Positions 48,058 to 58,803 of a stretch of DNA of 64,000 nt are shown piece by piece. The notes below the pieces were generated by a model. The model was not told the DNA's origin and did not search any database. It saw only the letters and a list, made by a program, of their open reading frames with translations. Positions within the stretch are counted from its first letter, which is position 1, and every line of letters starts with the position of its first letter. The DNA is taken from positions 1,495,501 through 1,559,500 of the forward strand of contig JAHRBS010000014.1 in assembly GCA_024305745.1 (NCBI GenBank), given 5' to 3'. This DNA comes from Polyporus tsugae (lineage: Eukaryota; Basidiomycota; Agaricomycetes; Polyporales; Polyporaceae). The translations under genes were made by a program, and so were the position numbers.

Positions 48058-48397
48058 GTGTCGTGGCGTCGTGAAGAAGCTTGGGACGCTTTTAGGACTG
48101 AGGGTGACCGGATGCCCTAGGGTCGGTGCGCTGAGTCGGACTCTTATGTACCCACGATGCCATACTTTGAGCCCCGCCGATAGGACCTAGATGAATAACA
48201 CTCTGACCACAAAACCAAATGCGATGAGCGACGTAACACGGCATGCAAGTCGCCATCTGCATGATGGTATCGTCGATGTCATGGTGCTGCAGTACATCCT
48301 CAAAAAATTTCCGGGCACTAATCAAGACTGTAGCATAGCGAATACCAAACGAAAGCAAAGACCCAGAATCCCGGTCCGTCCACTAGCAGTGACACTA

Positions 48398-49051
48398 CTA
48401 CATCATCGCACCCGCAAGCACCACTCCCGCGACGACCGCCAAGAGTGAAGCCCCCGCCGCGCCCACCCGCGCTGCACCGTTTTTCGGGGCGGCACTGGCA
48501 GTGACGACGGTGACGCCAGTTGCGCTCTGGGTGACCGTGACCGCGGTTGAGATCGTTATGGCCTTATTCTGCGCGACGATCGTGCAGACCGCGCGGCCGT
48601 TGATGAGTCCGCAGTCCTCGTTGTATGTCACCACCTCAGTTCCGGCAGTCACGACTTCAAAGACGTGCGCGTCCGTCGAGCCCTCGACAAGGGTCGCTAC
48701 GGAACCACCGTAGTGAGCGATCGACTCGCGCGTGGGCGGAAACGGTTCGCAGACGTACCTGCGGCGGTGATCGTGGTATCCGGGGCAGTCGCAGTCGAAG
48801 CAATCGTAACGGGCAGTGCGAAACCGAGGGAGTAGGTGGTATGCCCGCTGGAGTCCGTGCCGAGAACGTTCACAGTGACGGCCTCGCCGGTGCCTAAGCC
48901 GGGGAGGACATACGACACTCCGCCGTCGGGTGCCGCGTCTGTGGAGTCTCCTGGTTGGTGCCATCATGTTGCAATTATCAGAGATGGCGCACTCACGTGA
49001 GCCCCACAGTGCAGACAAGACGACGAGGGATGGCACAAGCTTGGAGAACAT
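48398..49051 (-). CDS. Small GPI-anchored-like secreted protein, member 2
   Basis: There are three exons from the ATG at 49051: signal peptide FSKLVPSLVVLSALWGS; then VNVLGTDSSGHTTYSLGFALP after an intron ending CTCCACAG; then ATLVEGSTDAHVFEVV to the stop at 48398. Two cysteines (EDCGLINGRAVCTIV) match member 1. The end GASLLAVVAGVVLAGAMM is a hydrophobic GPI-type tail after a Ser/Thr/Ala-rich linker. It is the closest relative of member 1, with the same intron positions and a related promoter, and it converges with SurE copy 2 just as member 1 does with copy 1. Function unknown; a cell-surface place is inferred. Confidence 0.8.
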   Translation of the reverse strand: MFSKLVPSLVVLSALWGSRECAISDNCNMMAPTRRLHRRGTRRRSVVCPPRLRHRRGRHCERSRHGLQRAYHLLPRFRTARYDCFDCDCPGYHDHRRRYVCEPFPPTRESIAHYGGSVATLVEGSTDAHVFEVVTAGTEVVTYNEDCGLINGRAVCTIVAQNKAITISTAVTVTQSATGVTVVTASAAPKNGAARVGAAGASLLAVVAGVVLAGAMM

Positions 49052-49200
49052 GCTGTTGGATGGTTTGAATCTTTAGTCGGCAAGCCAAGGCATCAGCACA
49101 ATCTAGACGAGCGCACCTTGAAGGTCGATGGGACAAACGAAGAACAGGTACAGTAAGTGGGGACGGAGGACCACCAGGACATGCGAGCTGCTGGGGTCAT

Positions 49201-49209
49201 GTTTTATGT
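49201..49209 (-). promoter_or_regulatory. TATA-like element of secreted-family member 2
   Basis: ACATAAAAC on the minus strand lies about 150 nt upstream of the ATG at 49051. It is shared with member 1 together with flanking sequence (GAGCT.CTGGGGTCATGTTTTATGT). Confidence 0.5.
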
Positions 49210-49214
49210 CCCTT

Positions 49215-50200
49215 CAGTTGCCTTGTAGCATCAGGCTGTATTCGTTTTCTAGAATAGCAGGACTTTGAGTGGGACGATCAATTCCCATCCGGCCTCAGTC
49301 CACGAACAATCAAATTTCTAGCGCGTCACACCGGAATCAATAAGCCGGGAATGGCTGTTCGTTGACCGTAAGCGGTCCCATCGACTCATCAGTGTATTGC
49401 GAGGATGGTCATCCTCACCCTCTAATGGTTTGCACGGCATCACCTCGCAAACATAGTTGGTTCTGGCCAAATCCGCGAGCGCATCGCGCCGAAAAAGCAA
49501 CGCGGCAGCCTCAACTTGCGGCCGCAGGCGTCTTCTGCTCCGAACTTCGCTGCATACTGAGCAACTACTGTACACAGCTTTAGCTTTCTGCACATGCAAC
49601 CCCTTGGTAGGCCTGGGAAGTCCGAGTCGGATCTCCCGTAGGATGTTGATGAGGCTCACACCGCGTGTGCCCGGATCCAGATACCAGACTTCTATCGAGT
49701 CACCAGAATGAATGGGAGCAGCCTCTCGGGTCCGAGAGCGGTGTACTTCTCGAGCCTCGAGGGCGCGCCGAGGCTCGCGACACGCGCTCAACAGATTGCC
49801 AGATCCGAAGCCAGCAGGTTACATTACATATCTCTGGAAGAGCTTCAGTACTAGAGGCAACGGCTTCCAGGGAACGATAATCCCGAGCTAGCATCATGAT
49901 AAGTAGAGATGGTACATACCAAATTTCTTGCCAGCAGGCATCCCGCATAAGTTCTTCCGGGCATCAGGTTTTGTGCGCGCGTGGATGCCCGTGGAACCTT
50001 TATACTTAAGTACTGAGTACTGAACTCAAGATGCTTGGTTAGAGTAGACAAAATAAATCTGTCACCACGGTATAGTCGTAGTGACGGTACTGACACGTCG
50101 ACGATGAAGGCGGTCACCCCGGTTACCGGCCCGTAATTGATGGCAGTGAAGATCGGGCTCCGGCTCGGATCGCCCCCGTTTTCCAAGTCTCCCTTCCCCA
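49215..50200. other. Intergenic, about 1 kb
   Basis: Short frames on both strands, none recognised. No further family member or SurE fragment was detected here. Confidence 0.4.
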
Positions 50201-50932
50201 TTACACGAGTCCCGCGAGGAGAAGACCCGCGGCCCCCATAACACCCCAGTTAATCCTTCCCTTCGAAGCATCACTTTTGGTCGAAGTAGAAGCCGGAGCA
50301 CTAGCAGTACCAGAGGCAGGCATACTGGGAGAAGTGGCCGCAGCGGTCGAGATGGCGCCAGATCCGCTGTCGGGCACCTGAACGGGGATTAGAGTGGCCA
50401 ACGAGGTGAATGCGGTCGTAATGACGGTGGTAGTTGTGGTGCCCGAGAAGGCACCCACTACCCCAATGCAGAACACGCAGCGGGGAACCGCGCCACCGCT
50501 CGCGGGAGTTGCGAGCGCGCAACCCTCCGAGGCAGTAACAGTCAGGGTGAGGTCGTCCCACACGGTGCTCAAGGCTCCGGCGTCGTGTACATCCGTTGCC
50601 CCTACGACAAGGATAGCTGTGGTAGCCTAGAGAATGATAAGTATCAGAAAACCGATATCGGTTGAACATACCACCAGCAAAGTCCGTGTTGCTTGGGGTG
50701 CCCTGACCGATCGACCACGATGTGTGCCCTTCAGCATCGGTGCCGAGAAAGTTGTCAGCGATGGCCTGATCGGGATCGGCATCAGACACTAGCAACGATA
50801 CCACAGCCCCCGAAACGTCTGCGTTCAGTGCTGATAAAGGAGCTAACCCACGATGCGGAAATAGTGAAGGGAACTCACAGTGATAGCTCAGGGCTGACGA
50901 AAGGACAGAATGGTGGAGGGCTTGTAGAGCAT
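50201..50932 (-). CDS. Small GPI-anchored-like secreted protein, member 3 (5' end uncertain)
   Basis: The middle exon reads YVSGAVVSLLVSDADPDQA then NFLGTDAEGHTSWSIGQ, with the family GTDxxGHT motif. The last exon has ILVVGATDVHDAG, where other members have ATLVEGxTD. Cysteines (CALAT and CVFC), a long Ser/Thr/Ala-rich linker and the hydrophobic end INWGVMGAAGLLLAGLV follow. The expected ATG is at 50932 (minus-strand ATGCTCTACAAGCCC), but its frame stops after 14 codons. The frame that joins the intron reads LSSALSYH with no ATG of its own nearby. The copy therefore has a frameshift in the signal peptide, or its true start was missed. Confidence 0.55.
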
Positions 50933-51033
50933 GCCGTCGAAGGAAGATCAAGATTGTCGAAGACTCGAAGAAGGGAACGAAGTCGGAAACGAAAACCGAA
51001 GTGGTTGGATTGCCCGCATCCCATTGCGAGGCT

Positions 51034-51041
51034 ATAATCTT
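51034..51041 (-). promoter_or_regulatory. TATA-like element of secreted-family member 3
   Basis: A GATTATAG sequence on the minus strand lies about 100 nt upstream of the expected ATG at 50932, at the spacing seen for the other members. Confidence 0.3.
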
Positions 51042-51950
51042 TACACGCGCTGCGCACCTTAGTATGCTCAAGCGCTCCTGGTGTCACTGCCGAGCTGCGA
51101 CGACGGCAGTACGATGATTCTGGAGGGTGTCCGTAAACGAGGACGAGCGACTATCGTTAGAAGACGGTGCCTATGATCAGAGTATAATCCTACCTTGAGT
51201 CTTGACTTTGCAACCTCAATGGGCCGATTGAGGCCTAAACAAATGGAAAGGGAGGGGCGAGGGGCGAGGGGCGTTGAGGCTACATTATCATTCGCGTATA
51301 CGATACGTAACGCATCGATGAGTCGATCCATGAGCCTTAGCAAGCTCGACACAGCTTCTTTCTATTGCAAATGTTAGCATAATACCGAATGCGCCAGACT
51401 CGCGAGCAATACAGCTAAAGTCAACGAACTCACCCAAGTTACCATGTCCCATGTTCACTCCGTGGCATCTTGATCTTCGACGACATGTTCGCGAACGGGG
51501 GTCGGTGGGCCACTCGAGTTGTGGGGGGCGACAGCGGCGCAGGGACCGCTGTATCATTTGGAAAAGTCTCGATGAGTTCGAGTGCAGGACAGTTGGGTAA
51601 GAGGTGTACGAATGAGGTATATGAATGAGGCTGACGTCGGGTATTGCGGCAGAATGTGATAGCAGCTGCTCCAACTACAGGTGACACGCTCGAATGAGGA
51701 GTGCCACTAAGATGAAGGGTTGTGGTGAGCGTGCTGGTTGAACGTAACCCTTCGTTGAAAGGTGGCAGCAAAAGCCTGCACCGGAGCGCCCACTACTGGC
51801 ACGGATCAAACTCTCAGCACTGCCTCCGCATTTCCAGCAGCCCGAACATACGAATAGCCGAATAATACTAAATCCGCCATAAGGCTTAGCTCTCCAATGT
51901 CCATATTTTTATCAAGTACAGGTTCCCGCAAACTCGGCAAGTTTTATCCA
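51042..51950. other. Intergenic, about 0.9 kb
   Basis: I see no gene. Scattered minus-strand frames at 51288-51771 have no recognisable family features. Confidence 0.4.
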
Positions 51951-52758
51951 CTACAAAAGCAAGACAGTCACCAGACTCACGAGACCAAACGCCGACATCG
52001 CCATAAAACCCGTTTTCTCCGCCCCGTTCCCCTTATCCGCAGGCTGCGTCTGCGTGGCAGCAGCGGTTCCGGAGGATGATGTCTCAGCGGCACCAGTACC
52101 TCCCGACGCTATCTGCGTCGCAGAGTTAGCACCTCCTGAGCCAGTCACTGTCGGAGTGGACAGCGAGCTGCCTCCTCCGGTCACCGTCGCCGCCACCTGG
52201 ACCTCAACCAGATTCCCTGATATGGTTTGGACCATCGTTGTCGTCTCATCTGCGGCTTCGAGAAGTATTGTGCAGACTGCCACCCCAGCCTGGGTCCCAG
52301 CGGCAGTGCTGAATACGCAGTTTTGCTCCGCTTGGGTGGGCAGGTTGGTATCGGTTGCGCCGCTGGTCGGGATCGCCTGGATGATGTGTATGTCGGATGA
52401 TCCCTCTATCAGAGTGACTACCCATGCAGGGGATGAGAAAACGCTCGATCCAACAGAAGACGACTAGACATACGTGAGGGATAAGCTCCCGCACCATCCG
52501 TGGCAGTGAACGAACCACTCGCGCTACCAATGCCGAGACGCCAGGTGGTGTGTCCAGTGGAGTCAGTCCCGAGGAAGTCCGCGGTGAAAGGTTCATCGCC
52601 CTCTGCGCCGAGGAGGAAAAGCGACACGGGGTTCGCGGAGACGTCTAAAGGGCTATCAGCAAGATAACTTATGACTGATCTAACAACGTCCTGAGAAACG
52701 TACGAGACACGCAAAGTATGGACAACATAACGAAACTGGCTGAAAACTTGCCGAACAT
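51951..52758 (-). CDS. Small GPI-anchored-like secreted protein, member 4
   Basis: The ATG at 52758 opens the signal peptide FGKFSASFVMLSILCVS, followed by a GTACGT donor in phase 1. Exon 2 encodes VSANPVSLFLLGAEGDEPF then DFLGTDSTGHTTWRLGIGSASGSF. Exon 3 begins VVTLIEGSSDIHII, has cysteines in EQNCVFSTAAG and VAVCTILLE, and continues with a long Gly/Ser/Thr-rich linker. It ends with FMAMSAFGLVSLVTVLLL, a typical GPI-type hydrophobic tail. Domain order and intron phases equal members 1 and 2, but the linker is longer. This is an intact member; its function is unknown and a surface place is inferred. Confidence 0.8.
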
Positions 52759-52850
52759 CCTGATGTGTGGAACGTCGACTGAAAATGAGCGTGATGGAAG
52801 GAGCGTGGTACTTCGACGAATGGGGAAGTATCAGGATGCGGGCGTCGAGA

Positions 52851-52857
52851 CTTTATA
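52851..52857 (-). promoter_or_regulatory. TATA box of secreted-family member 4
   Basis: TATAAAG on the minus strand lies 93-99 nt before the ATG at 52758. Confidence 0.55.
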
Positions 52858-53559
52858 TGCGCTCGGCCGGGGTCAGGACGTTCGGTGATTTGCGGCGTCA
52901 AGTTGCCGGTTTATACCTTCCCTTTCGTTACGAGTCCAGAACAGCCTGCGTGTGTCTTGTAAAGCTCTTGCCTTATAAAGTGACTCGCACATGAATTCTG
53001 GAGGAGCTCTATCAGCAAAAGAAGACAGTGGGCGCGTTCGCACCGCGCGGCTTCCCATGGCATGCGTGGGATGGTGGCCCTGGTGGCTCTGGGTCGATCC
53101 TGTTGGCAACGGATGTTGGTTGGAAATTGGAAGGACTGGATGCAAAAAGAAACTCACCCGTGACACTGTCGAAGATGGCCCTACCCAACGCCCTATTGAT
53201 TTACATTGGTCTCCCTCGTTGACGATGTAGGGAACCAACTTCTGTTCTACACCCCCGCGTTCTCCTTAGTCTCGATCTAGACCTGAGTAGCCTGACCTGC
53301 ACAACCCGTCCCTTCATATCTGTCGCAATATTTGAACAGGTGAGTGTCAGCGACTCGCCGTAAGAGCATGGCTGAGACCTTGTCTGACAGATGCTAGCCA
53401 TGACTTGCGGATGAGGAAGAAGCAACCTGGATTGACTGAATAACGTCAGATCTCTCCTCCGTCAGACTAGGATCATCGAAACAGCCGACAGCAGCATAAT
53501 TTAAGCAACTCTACCCTCCCCCAAAACGCGCCTTCCCCGGTCCCTATGCCCCATCCTCA
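52858..53559. other. Intergenic, about 0.7 kb
   Basis: No gene recognised between members 4 and 5. Confidence 0.4.
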
Positions 53560-54226
53560 TCACACTCGCACCAGCATCATACCCGCCGCGCTAACGACGG
53601 TCAGCACGGATACTACGACGCCGCCCAGGCTCATCCGCAAGCTCCCCGTCGCTCGACTTGAACTTGTCCGAGACCTGGACCGGGATTGGAGTCAAGGTCA
53701 CCGGTGGCACGTCGAGCTCCAGCGTCGACGATTCGTCTGCTGACTGGCCCGCACACGACGCAACCACGACGGCGCCGCTGGCCGTTGGACTAGCGAGAGC
53801 GCAGTCCACGCGAATGCTCGCCGACCCATCCGCGCCGAGTGCGTGGAAGTCTGTGGCGCCTTCGACTAGTGTGGCTGGGGCACAACACACATCAGCCGTG
53901 CATTCAAACTTCGACGGGGGAGAGGGATCAGGAAGATGAGAAGTGAAACACACCCGAGGGGCTGGCAGTGCTCTGGATCGCGGTGAACGTCCCGCTGGAG
54001 GCACCGACACCGAAGCGCCAAGTAGTGTGACCGCTCTTGTCAGTGCCAATGGGGTCTGCCGTGTAGGGGACACCATCATCGCCCGCCAAGTAAAGGGATA
54101 CGATAGCCGCAGAAGCATCTACCACGCCGTCAACAATGAGTCGTGACTTATAAGTGGGAGACGAGCCTTACAAGGAACGCAGAGTGAAGTCAGAATGGCG
54201 AACAAGGCGAAAGACTTGACGAACAT
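53560..54226 (-). pseudogene. Small GPI-anchored-like secreted protein, member 5 (apparent frameshift before the tail)
   Basis: The ATG at 54226 starts the signal peptide FVKSFALFAILTSLCVP. After an intron come ASAAIVSLYLAGDDGVPY and DPIGTDKSGHTTWRFGVGASSGTF. Exon 3 starts ATLVEGATDFHAL, has cysteines (DCALAS, ASCAG) and reaches VTLTPIPVQVSDK. In that frame the end is charged and hydrophilic, stopping at 53591. One base out of frame lies RMSLGGVVVSVLTVVSA followed by GMMLVRV and a stop at 53560-53562, which is the hydrophobic GPI-type tail seen in the other members. A single-base indel around 53650-53700 would explain this; an unseen splice or a sequencing error are alternatives. Confidence 0.6.
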
Positions 54227-54360
54227 CGTGACACGAGTCGTAGACAGCGAAAAGAAAGAAAGAAGTGAGAGGAGCAAAGAAGGCACTGAAGAAAAAGAAG
54301 GATGCAACCCTCAAGGTGACCGATGAAAATGAAGTAAGGTCTCCATTCATGAGGTCCCAG

Positions 54361-54368
54361 ATTTATAC
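54361..54368 (-). promoter_or_regulatory. TATA box of secreted-family member 5
   Basis: A TATAAAT element on the minus strand lies about 137 nt before the ATG at 54226. Confidence 0.5.
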
Positions 54369-54614
54369 CCTCCAAATGAGCGAGGAGAAACTGGTTGCTG
54401 TGGCGCGTCGCTGGACAGCCTCCGGTGCCGGTGTGGTTCAAGAAACCGACACTGCAAAGTCATCGACGTTTGACAGATTTTACACCCGTGTCAGGAAGGC
54501 GTTGAAGAAGGGGCGCGGAACCACTCACGCGGAAGTACGAATGGCGCTCGTTGGACATTCTACCTGGTCAAGATTTGTAAGAAAAGGTTCATGGCAAGAG
54601 ATTCTACGATCACG

Positions 54615-55406
54615 CTACCTTCCCGCTCGGAGAAGACGAAGATTGGCTCGCAATTTTGATGACAGCGTGTAGGTTGCATATGCTGTTAAAGCTAGTATAA
54701 CAGTGCCATACCACCGCGTGCTTTGACAGCAGCCACGGTGGGTGTACATGGCCAACGGACCGCGGAACGTCATGATGGAAGGACGCTGTCCAGCACATTG
54801 ACCGCACTTGATACCTGCGAGGAGACCGTAGCGCTGAACAGTGACAAGGTCGAGCCCAATCACAGCGCAAAGATGGATTGAGGGGACGATGCACCGGGGA
54901 CAAGGTCGACACAGTGTGCCCAAACAGCCACAAGCTTGTCGCACCTTTTGATCCAGGAACGCACATGACAGGAAGGTTCTACGATTTTTCGAGCACCAGC
55001 GGATGCAGCGTCTGGTTGACGTCCAGTTTGCTTGACGAGCTAGTAACGTCGCCATCCTGAAAACGAAAACGCACTGTGGAGATAGACATACAGCATCGTA
55101 TATCGCCACAAGCAACGCACATCGGACGAAATAATGAGGTATCACACAGCTACGTTCGCGAGGGTTCTCCGCCCATTGGACCCTGAGTTCCAGTCGGCAA
55201 GGGTTTACGCAACGACTGCGATGTGCTCGATCGAATCCCAGTGTCCTGTGCTCTTCCGAGTACAGGAACGCTGTCAACGCTGCTATATCGAAACCTGACG
55301 CGAGACGTCGTCTAGAGGGGTCAAAATATGGACAGATCACACCTTTTGTGACAGGACGAGCGCCGTGACGAGCGATGGCAACTTGCGCTTGTGCGGCCAG
55401 ACCCAA
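54615..55406 (-). CDS. Uncharacterised open frame, doubtful
   Basis: This is a 263-codon frame without stops, rich in Arg and Cys. I recognise no family, no signal peptide and no clear domain. The fragment FLYSEEHRTLGFDRAHRSR and a hydrophobic YFVRCALLVAIYDAVCL stretch are visible but not diagnostic. It may be chance openness in GC-rich DNA, or part of a decayed gene that also includes 55900-56349. Confidence 0.2.
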   Translation of the reverse strand: MGLAAQAQVAIARHGARPVTKGVICPYFDPSRRRLASGFDIAALTAFLYSEEHRTLGFDRAHRSRCVNPCRLELRVQWAENPRERSCVIPHYFVRCALLVAIYDAVCLSPQCVFVFRMATLLARQANWTSTRRCIRWCSKNRRTFLSCAFLDQKVRQACGCLGTLCRPCPRCIVPSIHLCAVIGLDLVTVQRYGLLAGIKCGQCAGQRPSIMTFRGPLAMYTHRGCCQSTRWYGTVILALTAYATYTLSSKLRANLRLLRAGR

Positions 55407-55899
55407 CCTGCATCGTATCGTGATTGGAACGTCGTCAACGTCAGATGCGTGAACATCACAGGTGTCACACTCACAGCTTGTGCTCCAAAGGCTTCAATGT
55501 CTACGCCTCCTCCTGGCACCTGCGCAGCGACACACAACGCCATCGAGTCGGAATGCTGCACGCTGGGGTCGCCCTGCGGGTGTAAGTGCACTGCATGCTG
55601 AGCCTCAGCCACCAGTGAGGCCGGGGGGGACGATGTCCGAACTCGCTCGTCTCTTCCGACAGGGTCAGACACGCCTTAGTCTACAAATGGGCGTGAGCGC
55701 AAAAATGACTCTGCAAATGCAGGCTATCCACGTACCGATGCCTCCCATGTCTATCCCGAGGGTCTCTGCGGCAAACTGGAGCCTACCAGCTCCCGGCACT
55801 GAGACGTGTTGCATCTTGTACACGGGCTGACCGTGCAGCTCACCTCTAGGCATGAACGGGCATAGATTAAGGCGCATATAATGACTTGTATGCGTGGAA

Positions 55900-56349
55900 G
55901 ACGGAAAGTACTCACGCTACGCGTACTCAGCTTCCGCCGCATCTGCCAGAGCCTCCCTGCTGGGAGGAAAGAGGCTACCTTCCGGATGGCGACGGGGGGG
56001 CGGTGGCTGCAACCTGTGCTTGAGCTGCGAGCGACCCTTCGGGAGGTCTAAAACCCGAAGCTCTGAGTTCCTCAAAAATAAGCCTCCTCGCATCGACTAT
56101 GACAAGATGTCGTAAGGTGATGGCATCGGTCAACTTGAGCACAACACTCACGGTCCCCGACGGCGGACGCTCTCCAGATCGATGCTCCCCGTCGTAATGT
56201 CGCTGTGGGAGGCTGGGTAGGAGGCAGGCCGAAATGCAGAGGCCCCAGGCTCCAGGGGTGGGAGGGGCGCTGTGTCCTGCAGGACGCGTACAGTCGCCGT
56301 CGACGATGTGAACTTCTTCAAGGTATGGTGCCACGTTCCAAGAAGTCAT
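55900..56349 (-). other. Possible decayed F-box/LRR-like fragment
   Basis: The minus-strand frame has LEEVHIVDGDCTRP and LTDAITLRHLVIVDARRLIFEEL, a spacing of leucines like that in fungal F-box/LRR proteins. No start, F-box region or continuous partner exon was found, so it is recorded only as a possible remnant. Confidence 0.25.
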
Positions 56350-56981
56350 GATATGTCAAGATGGAAAGGTATTGAATCGAATATTGCATGCAACTGTCAA
56401 GTTGAACCACGGCAACACCTGCCATGGCGTTGGTGGATGTCGAGGAGGTGGATGCGCTCTGCAGGCTGAGGCGGCGGCGACTCGGATGCCCACGACCTAC
56501 CTGACGATTGATCCGCTTGGGCCCGGGCGCTCCGAGTCCGTCATCCCTCCTCCGTCACCGTGTTCCAACAATCCTCCTCTGCGTGCCAAAATCCTAGTTC
56601 CCTCCCTGCGAAGATCCCAAGAGGCTAGTCGGAAATATAGAAGCTGATGCAGATAAGTTATAATCGAATTGAGCGTACGAACGAACAAGTACATCATCAT
56701 CGTCTAGTATTACAGGACGTCGTTCGGTGTACAACGGACGCGACGTGTACACGCGTCCACAGACGTACGTAGCTATACGACTATCGAAATTCGAAAATAC
56801 ATAGAAAGGAGAGCGACAACAGACGGCACAAAACACGGACGGAGGGGTGGAAGGGATGTCCTACGGGGTTTTGTTACTATACGAGGAGCAGCAACAAGAA
56901 ATTCGCGACAATATCTAGCAGACATACACGAGACACGAGATAACAGTACGACAGAAGAAGGCATGCGACCGAGGAGACGCT
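56350..56981. other. Intergenic
   Basis: This is the 3' region of the HMG-box gene. No coding signal recognised. The sequence is AT-richer around 56640-56950, which would suit a 3' UTR. Confidence 0.4.
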
Positions 56982-57735
56982 TCACTCGTCGTCATCGTCG
57001 CCGTCGCCGCTGCCGGCGCTGTCGGCCTTCTTGACCTACAAAACCAACGTCAGCGAACAGCAACAATGCGATCATGCACGAAGCGTACGTACATCATAGT
57101 CGTTCTTTTCTTGCTCGGCGCGCGCCTTATCCGCCGCTGCTTGGTCGACGTAAGGCTATTAATTATACCGCATTAGTGCCATGTCAACACCAGCTCATGA
57201 CTTGCCCGCCAGAACCGCATATATCCATGGTTCAAGTTGGAGCACGTGAACCCCGGTGTGTTTACAGGCCCCACGACGTCCAACCATCGCAGGATACATG
57301 CGCGACGTGCGGCGAGGACGGGACGCACCTTCTTCTCCTCCTCGTCGAGCTCCTTCCACTTAGCTCCGAGGAGCTTGCCGATTTCACCTGTTAGACGCGT
57401 GCCGTCAGCCCCCGTCGCCGTCGCGACCGACGCAGACAACTCCAAGCTCACCGAAACCGGCATCGGGGTTCTCAGCCTTGATCCTCTCGCGCCAGTCCTG
57501 GCTAAAGAACATGTACGCAGACAGGGCACGCTTGGGTGCCTTGGGGTCCTTCTTCCCCTTGGCCTTCGGCGCCTTCTCCGCTTTCTCAGCGGCCTTGCGC
57601 TGTCCAGAGAACCCGTCAGCACCGCCAAACGCAAGCAAGGACCGCCCTGGGGACGAGGAAGGGAGTAGAGGGGCGTGTGGGGGGCTGTGGCGAGCATATA
57701 CGGACCTTGGTAGTCTTGGTCGTCTCCTTGGGCAT
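56982..57735 (-). CDS. NHP6: NHP6-like HMG-box chromatin protein
   Basis: There are five exons: 57735-57706, 57599-57452, 57387-57329, 57155-57093 and 57035-56982. The product is 117 aa, close to the family's usual size. A Lys/Thr-rich start (PKETTKTTK) and a basic [16 protein letters not shown] arm lead into the HMG box: [21 protein letters not shown], then [21 protein letters not shown] and [21 protein letters not shown] short acidic end (GDGDDDE) closes the protein. NHP6 proteins bend DNA without sequence specificity and assist FACT and transcription initiation in the nucleus. The first intron has a weak GTCCGT donor. A longer frame reading through the introns on this strand (57173-58147) is not real. 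Confidence 0.92.
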
Positions 57736-58803
57736 CTGCAACGTCACAAACATCGTCAGCAGTCCGTTCAACACGTCGCGGAACAAGGAGGAAGCGTGCC
57801 GACACGGCGCACACGGTCGCGACGCGCCCCTGGGGTACGCGTCTGGGCGCGACGCGCCGCCCCGCGCGCACAGTGCGTCGGCGACGCCGACAGCGGGCAC
57901 GCATCGATCGCGCGGGGGCATCAGATAAGCGACACTGGGCCCCTATACACACCTCGAATTGGTTGAGGAAGGGGGACGAGGCGGGTGGTGGGTCTGGTGC
58001 TGGAAGAGTAGAGGGCAGCGCTAGGCGCAGGCGTATAGGCAGAGGAAAATGGCTGGCTGCTGCTCGCTCAGGCTGGCTGGTGAGAGGGCTCTGCCTGGTG
58101 GGGGCGCAGGCTGCGCTGTGAGAATCAGAGTTAAACACCCCCGCCATTACCTAAGCCCCTGTGACAGCCACACACGTGAGCACCCGCACGGACCAGCGCT
58201 CCCGTGACAGGGTCGCGTTGCGTGACTGTGACCCCGCCAATCGCTGGCCGCCCGGCCGGGTCCCGTCACACGGACAGCCTCAGCCTCTGCCATCGCTCTC
58301 TTAACGACCGCCTCAGGCCTCCCCTCTCTCACCGCACAGACCGAGGAGCACACAGATCACGGCATTCATCAAGCACAGACACCATCTGCGACCCAAAAGG
58401 ACGAGCACTAGCACTGTGACGGTCCACAGAAGGCTGGGGTGCCACCAGCCGCTCGACGGCACACGGCCCAAGGACACGGCTAAGCCTCGGAGCGGCTCCT
58501 CGAAGCTAGGTTCATTCCTGGGTAAATCAGTCCTCAACAGGTCATCTGGTATCAATTTAGAGCGCGAGATTACAAGCCTGCACGCCGCAGTACTCATACA
58601 GGCCAATGGCGACACGCTACTGTACGCAACAGGACTAATACATATTATGCCGCGTGAGCACCTTCCGGAGAGCATTCTTGTTCTGGTTTGGACCCGTGCG
58701 GGCGAGCAGCTTCGACGGGGGCACGGGAAGACTTAGAGAGTGATAGTGGGGTGCGTAGCGCGCGGGCGTCCGGGCGAGGGAAGGTGCCCCATCAGATTAA
58801 TGT
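57736..58803. other. Promoter region of the HMG-box gene and 3' end of otubain
   Basis: No further gene seen. A GC-rich stretch at 57780-57900 lies directly upstream of the HMG-box start. Confidence 0.4.

Noticed and set aside
57173..58147. 324-codon minus-strand frame over the HMG-box gene
   Set aside because: It reads through introns in a frame that holds only parts of the HMG box; the spliced 117-aa model explains all conserved blocks.
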